A DNA stretch of 64,000 bases from Streptomyces sp. ALI-76-A (GCF_030287445.1 NZ_JASVWB010000002.1:3968001-4032000), one strand, 5' to 3'; counted from the first letter of the stretch, positions 46,658 through 56,167 are shown. Made by a program: numbers and translations. Notes: generated from the sequence alone by a model not told the origin.

Positions 46658-46731
46658 TGGACCTGTGGGGATTTGAACCCCAGACCCCCTCGATGCGAAC
46701 GAGGTGCGCTACCAGACTGCGCCACAGGCCC
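46658..46731 (-). tRNA. tRNA-Ala (anticodon CGC)
   Basis: 74 bases read leftward, with a 7-bp acceptor stem GGGCCTG / CAGGTCC including G3:U70, the alanine identity pair. The D arm (GGCGCAGTCTGGTAGCGC), anticodon stem CCTCG-TTCGCAT-CGAGG with anticodon CGC, and T arm GGGGTTCAAATCCCC are all normal. The CCA end is not encoded. CGC reads GCG alanine codons, frequent in this GC-rich genome. Confidence 0.95.
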
Positions 46732-46806
46732 TTGCAACGAGTGAAACTCTAGCATCCCCGTCCGGGTGCTTGGAAATCCGTTCCCGGCTGGTCAAGCCAC
46801 CTCGGG

Positions 46807-48153
46807 TCACTCGTTGGCGGCCCGGGGGCGGTCGCCGTCCTCGTACTGGTCGAAGAGCGGGGTGCGGCCGCGTTCGCGGGCCCGGCGGGCGGAGGCGGCG
46901 CGGCGGGCGTCGCTGCGGCCGTCCGCGGTGGGCCGGTCCTCGTCCTCGTGCTCCTCCGCTTCGGCGTCCTGCTCCGCGGGATGCGCCTCCTGCTCGGGCG
47001 TGACGGCACTGGACCGGGCCGAGCTCCACGCGTCCGGTGCGCCCAGGTCCACGTCGGAGGTGGCCCGCGGGGCGACCGGGGCGGTCACGTACGTCGGCAG
47101 CGGCACCGGTACCGGGTCCCAGCTGTCCCCGTGTCCGGGGCGCTGCTGGCGCTCGCGCTGCTGGTCGACCCATTCGGCGTGGTCGGTCTGCTCGACCAGC
47201 GCGCGCCGGTCCGCGGCGAGCGCGGACAGCCCGGGGTCCGTCGCCGGTTCGGGGCCTTCTTCGGGCTCCTCGGCGTCGGGGCCGCCGTCGACGGCGGGCC
47301 GCCGGCGCGGCTGGCGGACACGCTCACGCAGTCGCTGCGCGGCGGCCTCGGCCATACGCCGGTCCATCTGATAGGCGAACCGCCGGCGCTCCTGGGAGCG
47401 CAGGTAGGCGATGTACGCGCTGAGCATGACGGCGGGCACGCCGGGCGCCCACAGGAACGCGAGCCCTCCGACCGCGGCGACGATCGTGCCCATCGTGAAG
47501 GCGAGGAAGAGCATGACCGTGGTACGCCGACGGCGCGCGAGCACCTTCGTACGCCGGGCGCGTGCCGCTGCCGCCTCCGCCGAGGCCTTGCGCCGGGCGG
47601 CCGCCGCCCGCTTGGCCGCCGGCACGGAACCCTGCGCGGACCCCGCCCCGGCACCGGACGCACGCCCGGCTCCGGCCGAGTCCTCGTGCGCGGACTCCCA
47701 CGCGTGTTCCCGTACCGACTCGCGCGTCGAGGCCCGCGCGGACTCCCGCGTGGACCCGCGCATCGGTTCACCCTCCGGCTCGGGTACGGCGTCGCGCGAC
47801 GGTTCGTGCTCCGATGCGCGCGCCGGCGCCGTGCGCTCTCGGCTCGGCGCCGGGACCACCGCCTGCGCCTGGGGACGGGTCGGGGGCATGGCGAAGGCCC
47901 GGACGTCCACCGAGTCGGTGACGGCGCCCGGGTCGGCGACGCCGGGCTCCCCCTCCTCGGTGGAGCGCGCCCGCAGGTCCTTGGCGTATCGGCGCTCCAT
48001 CCCCGCCCGTCCGGACAGCAACCGGATGGCTGTGCTGAAGCGTTCCGTCGGACGGGCCTCGTTCAGCTCGTCCTGCCTACGGAGCCACATCGGCACCAAG
48101 TAGGCGGCCCAGGCCCCGACAATGACTGCGTAGATGAGGCCGCTGCTGCTCAC
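46807..48153 (-). CDS. Membrane protein with disordered tails, GlpR candidate
   Basis: 448 residues. The N-terminus is one TM helix (about 4-24, GLIYAVIVGAWAAYLVPMWL), then a basic region and a long Arg/Glu/Ser-rich low-complexity stretch with STRESARASTRESVRE repeats; two further TM helices lie near 210-255 (TTVMLFLAFTMGTIVAAVGG, then FLWAPGVPAVMLSAYIAYL), and the C-terminus is acidic and disordered. It is downstream of rimJ, moeA and galU, the place of mycobacterial Rv0996. In Corynebacterium the membrane receptor GlpR of the MoeA-like division protein Glp occupies such a locus; the assignment here is inference from position and topology. Confidence 0.7.
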   Translation of the reverse strand: MSSSGLIYAVIVGAWAAYLVPMWLRRQDELNEARPTERFSTAIRLLSGRAGMERRYAKDLRARSTEEGEPGVADPGAVTDSVDVRAFAMPPTRPQAQAVVPAPSRERTAPARASEHEPSRDAVPEPEGEPMRGSTRESARASTRESVREHAWESAHEDSAGAGRASGAGAGSAQGSVPAAKRAAAARRKASAEAAAARARRTKVLARRRRTTVMLFLAFTMGTIVAAVGGLAFLWAPGVPAVMLSAYIAYLRSQERRRFAYQMDRRMAEAAAQRLRERVRQPRRRPAVDGGPDAEEPEEGPEPATDPGLSALAADRRALVEQTDHAEWVDQQRERQQRPGHGDSWDPVPVPLPTYVTAPVAPRATSDVDLGAPDAWSSARSSAVTPEQEAHPAEQDAEAEEHEDEDRPTADGRSDARRAASARRARERGRTPLFDQYEDGDRPRAANE

Positions 48154-48325
48154 GCCTCACACGGTAGAGGGGTTTGCGTGAGGCCATCTGCCAATTGCGC
48201 CGGTGTGTCGCACGATCTGGCTGATATTTCGAGCTTTTTTTGTGACCGATGCGATCAACAGGCCGCCGCGGTAGCGAATTCAATGCCCTCAGGCGGTCAT
48301 CCACCGATCATTTTCGAACACATAT
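48154..48325. promoter_or_regulatory. AT-richer upstream region of the GlpR-like gene
   Basis: 172 bases between rimJ and the membrane-protein gene, distinctly lower in GC than the surroundings, with a run of seven T at 48235-48241. It probably contains the promoter of the leftward membrane gene. No hairpin terminator for rimJ was found. Confidence 0.45.
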
Positions 48326-48988
48326 TCAATTACCCGGCTGTCGGCCAGGTTGTGCGGGGTTGTCGTGCGGCGTCCTCCTGGAGCGTGCCCGCTGCCAGCG
48401 CCTGAGCAAACCGTCGGGGACCTCTTCGGCGGTGAGCGCGAACACGAGATGGTCGCGCCAGGCGCCGTCGATGTGGAGATAGCGCGGACGCAGCCCCTCC
48501 TCGCGGAATCCGAGTTTCTCCACGACCCGGCGGCTCGGCGCGTTCTCGGGGCGAATGCAGACCTCGACGCGGTGCAGACCGACGGCACGGAAACAGTGGT
48601 CGGTGACGAGTGCCACGGCGGTCGGCATCACTCCGCGGCCGGCCACCGCCTCGTCCACCCAGTAGCCGACATGCCCCGAGCACATCGACCCCCAGGTGAT
48701 TCCCGCGACCGTCAACTGCCCGACCAGCCGCCCCTGGTACTCGATGACGAACGGCAGCATCCGGCCGGCGTTCGCCTCGGCCCGCAGGTGCCGGACCATC
48801 TGCCGGTAGGTCGGCCGGTGCGCGATCGGCCCGCTCGGCGTGGGCGGCGGAATGGTCGCCTCCCAGGGCCGCAGCCAGTCCCGGTTGCGCCGGTTGACCT
48901 CGCGCCAGGCCCGCTGGTCGCGCATCTTTATGGGCCTCAGGACGACATCGCCGTCCGCCAGTACGACGGGCCAGGACGGGCTGTTCAG
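48326..48988 (-). CDS. rimJ: RimJ/RimL-type N-terminal protein acetyltransferase, CTG start
   Basis: About 220 residues if translation begins at CTG 48988, where CTGA overlaps the mogA stop, with GGGGG six bases upstream. The ATG at 48925 would drop SWPVVLADGDVVLRPIKMRD, the conserved first strand of the fold. Downstream are RPTYRQMVRHLRAEANAGRM, VGYWVDEAVAGRGVMPTAV (acetyl-CoA loop), HRVEVCIRPENAPSRRVVEK and LGFREEGL. It acetylates N-termini of ribosomal or other proteins. No GTG, ATG or TTG exists between the upstream part and ATG 48925 in this frame. Confidence 0.85.
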   Translation of the reverse strand: MNSPSWPVVLADGDVVLRPIKMRDQRAWREVNRRNRDWLRPWEATIPPPTPSGPIAHRPTYRQMVRHLRAEANAGRMLPFVIEYQGRLVGQLTVAGITWGSMCSGHVGYWVDEAVAGRGVMPTAVALVTDHCFRAVGLHRVEVCIRPENAPSRRVVEKLGFREEGLRPRYLHIDGAWRDHLVFALTAEEVPDGLLRRWQRARSRRTPHDNPAQPGRQPGN

Positions 48989-49491
48989 CTCACACCCCCA
49001 GGGCCGGGACCGGGTCTGGGATGGTCGCCGCCGCGGATCTGGTCGACGGCGTGCGTCAACAGGGGCTCCAGGACGGCCAGTCCGTCCTTCACCCCGCCGG
49101 TGGAGCCCGGCAGATTGACGATCAGCGTCCGGCCCGCCACTCCGGCCAGGCCCCGGGAGAGCGCCGCCGTCGGCACCTTGTCCCGCCCGAACGCCCTGAT
49201 GGCCTCGGCGATGCCCGGCACCTCGCGGTCGATCACCCCGCGGGTCGCCTCGGGGGTCCGGTCGGTGGGCGAGATGCCGGTGCCGCCGGTGGTGACGACC
49301 ACGTCGTACCCGGCGTCGACGGCGGCCCGCAGGGCGGCCGCCACGGGGTCGCCGTCGGGCACGACCTGCGGCCCGTCGACGGCGAAGCCGAAGCGCTCGA
49401 GGCCGTCGGCGATCAGCGGACCGCCCTTGTCCTCGTACACTCCGGCGGCGGCCCGGTTGGAGGCGGTGAGCACCAGCGCGCGATATGTCAT
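48985..49491 (-). CDS. mogA: Molybdopterin adenylyltransferase
   Basis: 168 residues from ATG 49491, overlapping moaC by ATGA. Features: [39 protein letters not shown] (the GGTG nucleotide site), [19 protein letters not shown]. It adenylylates molybdopterin before molybdenum insertion by MoeA. The stop is shared with the start of rimJ. Confidence 0.93.
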   Translation of the reverse strand: MTYRALVLTASNRAAAGVYEDKGGPLIADGLERFGFAVDGPQVVPDGDPVAAALRAAVDAGYDVVVTTGGTGISPTDRTPEATRGVIDREVPGIAEAIRAFGRDKVPTAALSRGLAGVAGRTLIVNLPGSTGGVKDGLAVLEPLLTHAVDQIRGGDHPRPGPGPGGVS

Positions 49492-49967
49492 GCCCGGCTC
49501 CAGTCGCCCGACTTGCCGCCCGTCTTCTCCTCGACCCGGACGTCCGTGATGACCGCTCCCTTGTCGACCGCCTTGACCATGTCGATCACGGTGAGCGCGG
49601 CGACGGAGACCGCGGTGAGCGCCTCCATCTCGACGCCTGTACGGTCCGTCGTCCGCACCGTGGCCGAGATCTCCACGGCGTCGTCCGCGACCCTCAGGTC
49701 CAGTTTCACACCGGACACCGACAACGGGTGGCACAGGGGGATCAGGTCCGGGGTGCGCTTGGCGCCCATGATGCCCGCGATCCGCGCGGTGGCCAGGGCG
49801 TCGCCCTTGGGGACCCCCTCGCCGCGCAGCAGCTCGACCACGCGCGGCGAGACCAGGACACGTCCACTCGCCCGCGCGGTGCGCGCGGTCACGTCCTTCT
49901 CGGATACGTCGACCATGCGGGCGGCGCCCGCCTCGTCGATGTGCGTCAGTCCGTCCTGCGTACTCAT
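49488..49967 (-). CDS. moaC: Cyclic pyranopterin monophosphate synthase
   Basis: 159 residues from ATG 49967; the frame opens a little further upstream. Conserved [60 protein letters not shown] and KTGGKSGDW are all present. It converts the GTP-derived intermediate of MoaA to cPMP in molybdenum cofactor synthesis. Confidence 0.95.
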   Translation of the reverse strand: MSTQDGLTHIDEAGAARMVDVSEKDVTARTARASGRVLVSPRVVELLRGEGVPKGDALATARIAGIMGAKRTPDLIPLCHPLSVSGVKLDLRVADDAVEISATVRTTDRTGVEMEALTAVSVAALTVIDMVKAVDKGAVITDVRVEEKTGGKSGDWSRA

Positions 49968-50052
49968 ACTGTGCGGCGCTCCCGGTCCGGGCCCGCCGCG
50001 GTGCGGCGCGCGGGCCTGTTGTGCGCGACACGGTACCGCCAACCGGGAGTCT

Positions 50053-51375
50053 TCAGCCGAGCAGCACGACCTCGACCTCGGTGCCGGGCTCCACGGACTC
50101 CACGTCCTCGGGGACGACGATCAGCGCGTCGGCGTGCGCGAGAGCCGCGACCAGGTGCGATCCGGCGCCGCCGACCGGGGTCACCGATCCGTCGGCGTAC
50201 CTCCCGCGCAGGAACTGCCGACGGCCCTTCGGCGAGGTCAGCGCCTTGCCGGTGGTGAGGGTCGCCCTCATGGTCGGCCGGTGGACGTCGTCGAGGCCCA
50301 TCAGGGTGCGGATCGCGGGGCGGACGAACAGCTCGAAGGAGACGTACGACGACACCGGGTTGCCCGGGAGCGCGAGCAGCGGGGTGTGGTCGGGGCCGAT
50401 GGTGCCGAAGCCCTGGGGCTTGCCGGGCTGCATGGCCAGCCTGCGGAACTCGATGCCGCTGCCGGCCTCGTCCTCGTCACCGACGTACGACAGCGCCTCC
50501 TTGACGACGTCGTACGCGCCGACGCTCACGCCGCCCGTGGTGACCATGAGGTCGGCGCGGACGAGCTGGTCCTCGATGGTGGACCGGAGCGTCTCGGCGT
50601 CGTCGGCGACGGCGCCCACCCGGTAGGCGATGGCTCCGGCGTCCCGGGCGGCGGCGGTGAGGGCGAAGCTGTTGGAGTCGTAGATCTGGCCGCCGCCGAG
50701 TTCCTCGCCGGGCTGGACGAGTTCGCTGCCGGTCGACATGACGACCACGCGCGGGCGCGGGCGTACGCGTACGCTGCCGCGCCCGATGGCGGCCAGCAGC
50801 GCGATCTGCGGCGGGCCGAGGACGGTGCCCGCCGCCAGGGCGCGGTCTCCGGCCTTCACGTCGCTGCCTTCGGCGCGCACGTGCGCGCGTGCCTCGGCCG
50901 ACCGGTACACCTGCACCTGGCCCCGGGCGCCCTCGGGGGCCAGGGCGCGGGCGCGCATCCCGGTGACCGGTCCGTCGCCGAGGCCGCCGTCGGTCCACTC
51001 GACGGGGACGACGGCCTCGGCGCCGGGCGGCAGCGGGGCGCCGGTCATGATGCGGGCGGCCTGACCGGGGCCGACGTGGAGCAGCTCGGCCTGGCCCGCC
51101 GCGACGTCCCCCACGACCTCCAGGACGGCGGGGTACTGCTCGCTCGCGCCCGTGACGTCCGCGACCCGGACCGCGTACCCGTCCATGGAGCTGTTGTCGA
51201 ACGGCGGCAGGGACACCGGCACCGTGACGTCCTCGACCAGAACGCAGTCCTGGGCGTCGAGGATCTGCAGCTCGATGGGTTCGAGGGGGCGGACGGTCGC
51301 GAGGATGTCCTCCAGGTGCTCGGCCACCGACCACAGGTGGTCGGGGCCGGTGGTGCGGGGCGCGGCGCTGCTCAA
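50053..51375 (-). CDS. moeA: Molybdopterin molybdenumtransferase MoeA (Glp candidate)
   Basis: 440 residues. Start is TTG 51375 with GGAG 11 bases upstream. Motifs: [72 protein letters not shown] and [18 protein letters not shown]. The family inserts molybdate into molybdopterin-AMP. Here it directly follows galU (5 bases) and precedes rimJ and the GlpR-like gene, the setting of actinobacterial Glp, a MoeA-type protein that binds FtsZ; both roles are possible. Confidence 0.92.
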   Translation of the reverse strand: MSSAAPRTTGPDHLWSVAEHLEDILATVRPLEPIELQILDAQDCVLVEDVTVPVSLPPFDNSSMDGYAVRVADVTGASEQYPAVLEVVGDVAAGQAELLHVGPGQAARIMTGAPLPPGAEAVVPVEWTDGGLGDGPVTGMRARALAPEGARGQVQVYRSAEARAHVRAEGSDVKAGDRALAAGTVLGPPQIALLAAIGRGSVRVRPRPRVVVMSTGSELVQPGEELGGGQIYDSNSFALTAAARDAGAIAYRVGAVADDAETLRSTIEDQLVRADLMVTTGGVSVGAYDVVKEALSYVGDEDEAGSGIEFRRLAMQPGKPQGFGTIGPDHTPLLALPGNPVSSYVSFELFVRPAIRTLMGLDDVHRPTMRATLTTGKALTSPKGRRQFLRGRYADGSVTPVGGAGSHLVAALAHADALIVVPEDVESVEPGTEVEVVLLG

Positions 51376-51380
51376 CGTTG

Positions 51381-52283
51381 CTACATCTCCTCGGCTACGT
51401 AACTGCGAAGCCAGGTCCGGAAGTCCGGGCCCAGGTCTTCACGTTCGCACGCGAGTCTGACAATGGCACGCAGGTAGTCGCCGCGGTCGCCGGTGTCATA
51501 GCGGCGGCCCTTGAAGACGACGCCGTGCACCGGGCCGCCGATCTTCTCGTCGTCGGCGAGCTGCTGGAGGGCGTCGGTCAGCTGGATCTCGCCGCCGCGG
51601 CCGGGCTCGGTGGTGCGGAGTATGCCGAAGATGTGCGGGTCGAGGACGTAGCGGCCGATCACCGCGTAGTTCGACGGGGCGTCCGCCGGGTCGGGCTTCT
51701 CGACCAGGCCGGTGACCCTGACGGTGTCACTGTCCTCGGTGAGGTCGACGGCGGCGCATCCGTAGAGGTGGATCTGCTCGGGCGCGACCTCCATGAGCGC
51801 GATGACGCTGCCGCCGCGCTGCGCCTGGACCTCGACCATCCGCCTGAGCAGCGGGTCGCGCGGGTCGATCAGGTCGTCGCCGAGGAGGACGGCGAAGGGC
51901 TCGTGGCCCACGTGCGGGGCGGCGCACAGGACGGCGTGGCCGAGACCCTTCGGGTCGCCCTGGCGGACGTAGTGCATGGTGGCCAGGTCACTGGACTCCT
52001 GCACCTTCGCGAGCCGGTCGGCGTCGCCCTTCTTCTGGAGGGCCGACTCCAGCTCGTAGTTGCGGTCGAAGTGGTCCTCCAGGGGGCGCTTGTTGCGTCC
52101 CGTGATCATGAGGACGTCGTCGAGGCCGGCGGACACGGCCTCCTCGACCACGTACTGGATCGCCGGCTTGTCGACGACCGGCAGCATCTCCTTGGGAGTG
52201 GCCTTGGTGGCCGGCAGGAACCGGGTGCCGAGACCTGCTGCGGGGATGACAGCCTTGCTGATCCGAGGGTGCGACTGAGTCAT
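51381..52283 (-). CDS. galU: UTP-glucose-1-phosphate uridylyltransferase
   Basis: 300 residues. KAVIPAAGLGTRFLPATKAT (nucleotide site), PKEMLPVVDKPAIQYVVEEA, FAVLLGDDLIDPRDP and GLVEKPDPADAPSNYAVIGR are the GalU motifs. It makes UDP-glucose for polysaccharides and the cell envelope. First gene of the leftward galU-moeA-moaC-mogA-rimJ run, divergent from fthC. Confidence 0.95.
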   Translation of the reverse strand: MTQSHPRISKAVIPAAGLGTRFLPATKATPKEMLPVVDKPAIQYVVEEAVSAGLDDVLMITGRNKRPLEDHFDRNYELESALQKKGDADRLAKVQESSDLATMHYVRQGDPKGLGHAVLCAAPHVGHEPFAVLLGDDLIDPRDPLLRRMVEVQAQRGGSVIALMEVAPEQIHLYGCAAVDLTEDSDTVRVTGLVEKPDPADAPSNYAVIGRYVLDPHIFGILRTTEPGRGGEIQLTDALQQLADDEKIGGPVHGVVFKGRRYDTGDRGDYLRAIVRLACEREDLGPDFRTWLRSYVAEEM

Positions 52284-52374
52284 GCCCGAACCTTATCTGG
52301 TGCCTTGGCAATGAATCTGAGGCTCCGGTTAATTGCTCTCATATGAGCGTATTGGAGAGGTACGGGTACAACCT

Positions 52375-52998
52375 TTGAGTCCCCTCGAACGTCCGGCCGA
52401 GCCTGACAAGCGAATGTTGCGGCGAGAGTTCATCGCGCTGAGGAACAGGTTGACGGCCGATGACGTGCGCGAAGCGGGCGCCGCCCTGGCCGCGCGGGCG
52501 CTGGAGCTGCCCGAGTTGGCGCGGGCGCGCACGGTGGCGGCGTACGTCTCCGTCGGGAGTGAACCCGGCACGCTCACGCTGCTGGACGCGCTGCGCGCGC
52601 GGGGCGTGCGGGTCCTGCTGCCCGCGCTGCTGCCCGACAACGACCTGGACTGGGGCGCGTACACCGGGGAGGGCTCGCTCGCGCGCGTCCGGCACGGCTC
52701 GAAGATGGCCCTCTTCGAGCCGGCCGGCGAGCGCCTGGGCCCGGACGCCGTGATCGCCGCCGACGTGGTGCTGCTGCCCGGGCTGGCGGTCGACGCGCGC
52801 GGCATGCGCCTGGGGCGCGGAGGGGGCTCGTACGACCGGGTCCTCGCCCGTCTGGAGCGAGCGGGCGCCCGTCCCGCGCTGGTGGTGCTGCTGTACGACG
52901 CGGAGGTCGTGGAGCGGGTGCCCGCCGAGGCGCACGACCGGCCGGTGCGGGCCGTGGTGACGCCGTCGGGCGTGCGCCGCTTCCGGGAGGGTCCCTGA
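52375..52998 (+). CDS. fthC: 5-formyltetrahydrofolate cyclo-ligase
   Basis: 207 residues from TTG 52375; the frame is open from 52333 and ATG 52414 is a possible alternative. KRMLRREFIALRNRLTADD, VAAYVSVGSEPGTLTLLDAL, and the C-terminal ATP/folate site LLPGLAVDARGMRLGRGGGSYDRVLARL are diagnostic. It converts 5-formyl-THF to methenyl-THF. The order galU-fthC divergent is that of mycobacteria. Confidence 0.92.
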   Translation: MSPLERPAEPDKRMLRREFIALRNRLTADDVREAGAALAARALELPELARARTVAAYVSVGSEPGTLTLLDALRARGVRVLLPALLPDNDLDWGAYTGEGSLARVRHGSKMALFEPAGERLGPDAVIAADVVLLPGLAVDARGMRLGRGGGSYDRVLARLERAGARPALVVLLYDAEVVERVPAEAHDRPVRAVVTPSGVRRFREGP

Positions 52999-53002
52999 AC
53001 GC

Positions 53003-53038
53003 GGACCGGCCCTCCACGCGCGCGTGGAGGGCCGGTCC
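53003..53038. terminator. Perfect 36-bp palindromic bidirectional terminator
   Basis: GGACCGGCCCTCCACGCG is followed at once by its exact reverse complement, between the convergent fthC and acylase genes. Confidence 0.85.
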
Positions 53039-53055
53039 GACGGCGGGTCAGCGGC

Positions 53056-55899
53056 TCACGGCCGCAGCACCAGCGTGTCGCTCGTGCTGCCGTCGACCGC
53101 CTTGTCGGAGTAGGACCAGTCCAGCAGCTCGCCCTTGACCCACTTGCTCGTCTGGTCGGTGTAGTGGGCGCTGTAGGCGTGTCCGGAGGCACCGGTGAGG
53201 TTGATCCACTTCGACTTGTCGAGGTCGTCGAGGTTGGCCACCATCCGCATCGACGGCACCCACACGACGTCGTAGCCGCCGGCCGCGTTCCAGCCGGTCG
53301 CGTTGACCGCCGCCTCGCCGCCGCTGAGCTTCCACGGGCCGCGGTTGAGCATGTACTGCACGAAGCCGGGCCCCTCGGTGCCGAGGGTCTGGTTCTTCAG
53401 GAACAGGCGGTGCAGCCGGCCCCAGCTCCAGGTGTCGATGTCCTTGCCGAGCTTGGCGGTCAGTTCCCAGCGGGCGTCGATCATGGCGCGCTTGAACAGG
53501 TCGTCGCGGTTCTTGACGGCGCCGGTGCGGTGGGTGCCCGACTCGGGCGTGGTCCACCAGTCGCTGTCCTCCTCGTCCATGAGGTTGCGGACCACCTCGA
53601 ACCAGCGGTCGCCGCCGTCGGGCTGCGCCTGGTCGGCGTCGCGCTGGCCGCACTCGTAGACCTTGCGCGTCTCGTCCACGGGGCCGGTCGTGTTGACCGG
53701 GTCGACCCACAGGCACTGGCCCTTGACCCGCAGCTCCTTGGGCAGCTTGTTGCCGAAGGCGAGCTTGACGATGTTGCGCCAGACCGAGTTGAAGTAGGCG
53801 GCGGCCGCCGAGTCCGCGTCCTGGGTGTAGTCCCAGCCCTCCAGCAGTTCCTGGGCCTCGCGGACGCTCTTGTCGTTGATGTCGATCTTCAGCAGTTTGG
53901 GCACGAGCAGCTTGGCGATCTCGCTGCTGTTGTCCAGCTGCATCTGCCGCATGTCGTCGGTGGAGATCTTGCCGCCGCCCTTGATCTTCTGCTCGATCAG
54001 GTCGGCGATCCGCTGGCTGCGGGTTCCGTAGCCCCAGTCCGTGGTGAGCGTGTAGGGGTACTTGTCCTGGTCGACGACGGCCTGGTTGGCGGTGACGATG
54101 TACCCGCGGTCCGGGTTGTACTCGTAGGGCAGCTTGTCCTGGTCGATGTACCCGGTCCACCTGTAGTCGGAGTCCCAGCCCGGCACCGGCAGGTAGCCGC
54201 TGTCGCCCTTCTCGCGGGTGGGGATCCTGCCGGGCAGCGTGTAGCCGATGTTGTCCTCGGTGTCGGCGTAGACCAGGTTCTGCGACGGCACGTCGAAGAG
54301 GGCGGCCGCCTCGCGGAACTCGCTCCAGTCCGTCGCCCTGTTCATCGCGAAGACGGCGTCCATGGAGGTGCCCGGGTCCAGCGCGGTCCACCTCAGGGCG
54401 ATGCCGTAGCCGTCGCCGCGGTCGGGGGCGGCGGTGTCGACGGTGGCCTTCTTGCCGACCTTCACGAGTTCGTCGTTGCGGTCGGACAGCAGGGGCATCC
54501 CGTCACTGGTCTGCCGGACGACGATCTTCTTGGACGCGCCGCCGGCGACCTCGATGGTCTCCTCGCGCGTGGTGAAGGGCTTCACCTTGCCGTCGTACAG
54601 GTAGCCGTCGCCGGTGAGCTTCTCCAGGTAGAGGTCGGTGACGTCGGCGCCGGAGTTGGTCATGCCCCAGGCGATGCTCTGGTTGTGGCCGATTATCACC
54701 CCGGGCATGCCCGCGAAGGTGTAGCCGGTGACGTCGTACTGGCACTTGGCGGAGACCGTGCGGCAGTGCAGGCCCATCTGGTACCAGACCGAGGGCAGCG
54801 AGGCCGACAGGTGCGGGTCGTTGGCCAGCAGCGGCTTGCCGCCGATGGTGTGCTGCCCGGCCACCACCCACGCGTTCGATCCGATGCCGTTGCCGTTCAC
54901 GCCGACGGCCGTGGGGACGTCGTCCAGGACGTTCTGGAGGCCGGCGAGCTGGCTCTCCAGGGCGGACCCGGCCGTCGAGGAGGACGAGGACTGGGTACCC
55001 GTGCCGGTGCCGGTGCCGGTCCCTGTGCCTGTTCCGGTCCCTGTTCCTGTCCCGGTCCCTGTTCCTGTCCCGGTCCCGGTGCCGCTCGTGCCGCTGCCCG
55101 ACGTGCCGTCGCCGCCGTCGAACGTCCCGGTCAGCTCGTCGTACTCGCCCTGCTGGACGATCGCCTGGTTGCGGCTGTACGGGTACCGCGGGTACAGGTC
55201 GGCGACCTGCTGGGGGCCGAGGCGGCTGGTCATCAGGGCGCGGTCGACCTCGTCCTGCATGTTGCCGCGCAGGTCCCAGGCCATGGCCTTCAGCCACGAG
55301 ACCGAGTCGACGGGGGTCCACTCGCCGGGCTTGTAGTCGTTGGTGAAGCCGAGCGCCGCGTACTCCAGGGAGATGTCCTCGCCGCTCTTGCCCTGGAGGT
55401 AGGCGTTGACCCCCTTGGCGTAGGCCTGGAGGTACTTCTTCGTGGAGGGCGAGAGCGTCTTGTCGTACTCCTGCTTCGCCACCCGGTCCCAGCCCAGGGT
55501 GCGCAGGAACTCGTCCTCGTCGACCTGGCTCTTGCCGAACATCTCCGACAGGCGACCTGAGGTCATGTGCCGGCGCACGTCCATCTCGTAGAACCGGTCC
55601 TGCGCCTGGACGTAGCCCTGCGCCATGAACAGGTCCTCGTCGGAGGAGGCGTAGATCTGCGGGATGCCGTAGCCGTCGCGCTTGACGTCCACGGGCCCCG
55701 ACAGGCCGTCCAGCGTGATCGAACCCTTGGTCTGCGGGAACGAGGCGCGGACGGTACTGATGGACCAGTACGCCCCGTAGGCGACACCTGCGACGATGGC
55801 CAGCACGAGGACCAGGACGAGCACACGGGCTTTGCGCCCCTTCTTCCTGCCGGACTTGCCGGGCTGCTGACCCGATGAGGCGGTGGTGTTGGGGGGCAT
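53056..55899 (-). CDS. Penicillin acylase family (Ntn) hydrolase
   Basis: 947 residues. An N-terminal basic stretch and TM/signal helix (about 28-50) export it. The A-chain region (GPVDVKRDGYGIPQIYA, LFMAQGYVQAQDRFYEMD) precedes a Gly-Thr repeat linker (about 271-302) and then the B chain starting at the nucleophile Ser in GIGSNAWVVAGQHT (about residue 341), with ANDPHLSASLPSVWYQMGL and NPDRGYIVTANQAV. The Ser is exposed by self-cleavage. Natural substrate is unknown; candidates are acyl-homoserine lactones, other N-acyl compounds or beta-lactam side chains. Confidence 0.9.
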   Translation of the reverse strand: MPPNTTASSGQQPGKSGRKKGRKARVLVLVLVLAIVAGVAYGAYWSISTVRASFPQTKGSITLDGLSGPVDVKRDGYGIPQIYASSDEDLFMAQGYVQAQDRFYEMDVRRHMTSGRLSEMFGKSQVDEDEFLRTLGWDRVAKQEYDKTLSPSTKKYLQAYAKGVNAYLQGKSGEDISLEYAALGFTNDYKPGEWTPVDSVSWLKAMAWDLRGNMQDEVDRALMTSRLGPQQVADLYPRYPYSRNQAIVQQGEYDELTGTFDGGDGTSGSGTSGTGTGTGTGTGTGTGTGTGTGTGTGTGTGTQSSSSSTAGSALESQLAGLQNVLDDVPTAVGVNGNGIGSNAWVVAGQHTIGGKPLLANDPHLSASLPSVWYQMGLHCRTVSAKCQYDVTGYTFAGMPGVIIGHNQSIAWGMTNSGADVTDLYLEKLTGDGYLYDGKVKPFTTREETIEVAGGASKKIVVRQTSDGMPLLSDRNDELVKVGKKATVDTAAPDRGDGYGIALRWTALDPGTSMDAVFAMNRATDWSEFREAAALFDVPSQNLVYADTEDNIGYTLPGRIPTREKGDSGYLPVPGWDSDYRWTGYIDQDKLPYEYNPDRGYIVTANQAVVDQDKYPYTLTTDWGYGTRSQRIADLIEQKIKGGGKISTDDMRQMQLDNSSEIAKLLVPKLLKIDINDKSVREAQELLEGWDYTQDADSAAAAYFNSVWRNIVKLAFGNKLPKELRVKGQCLWVDPVNTTGPVDETRKVYECGQRDADQAQPDGGDRWFEVVRNLMDEEDSDWWTTPESGTHRTGAVKNRDDLFKRAMIDARWELTAKLGKDIDTWSWGRLHRLFLKNQTLGTEGPGFVQYMLNRGPWKLSGGEAAVNATGWNAAGGYDVVWVPSMRMVANLDDLDKSKWINLTGASGHAYSAHYTDQTSKWVKGELLDWSYSDKAVDGSTSDTLVLRP
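54994..55085 (-). repeat. Coding microsatellite: Gly-Thr dipeptide run in the acylase
   Basis: The acylase gene encodes about 15 consecutive Gly-Thr dipeptides (around residues 271-302), between the A-chain region and the B-chain nucleophile. The six-base unit is repeated with third-position variation, so copy number could vary by slippage without frameshift. Confidence 0.8.
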
Positions 55900-56167
55900 C
55901 GCTGTCCTTGCTGTCCTAACGCGAGCGGCAGGCGGGCCGTGCTTCTAACTGAGCGCTGGAGCAACCATAGGCGCAGGGCCCGGCGCCACTTGACGCGGAG
56001 TCGGGAACCAGCGCGTACGGACGTTCGATCTTGCCCTGTCAAGCGTCAAGAAATCGTCAAGAGTTAGGTAAGGTAATGAAGTACTTGGACGCGGAGCCGC
56101 CCGCTCTGGTGTCCGATGTACGTGAGCCCGCGCGCGTGACGCCGCGGGCCGTGGAAGGGAACGGCCG

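Noticed and set aside
46658..46731. tRNA-Ala as an integration site
   Set aside because: No integrase, duplicated tRNA 3' end or foreign gene cargo is next to it.
53164..55560. Rightward frame opposite the acylase
   Set aside because: Val/Leu/Arg-rich shadow; the acylase frame has signal, Ser nucleophile and full length.
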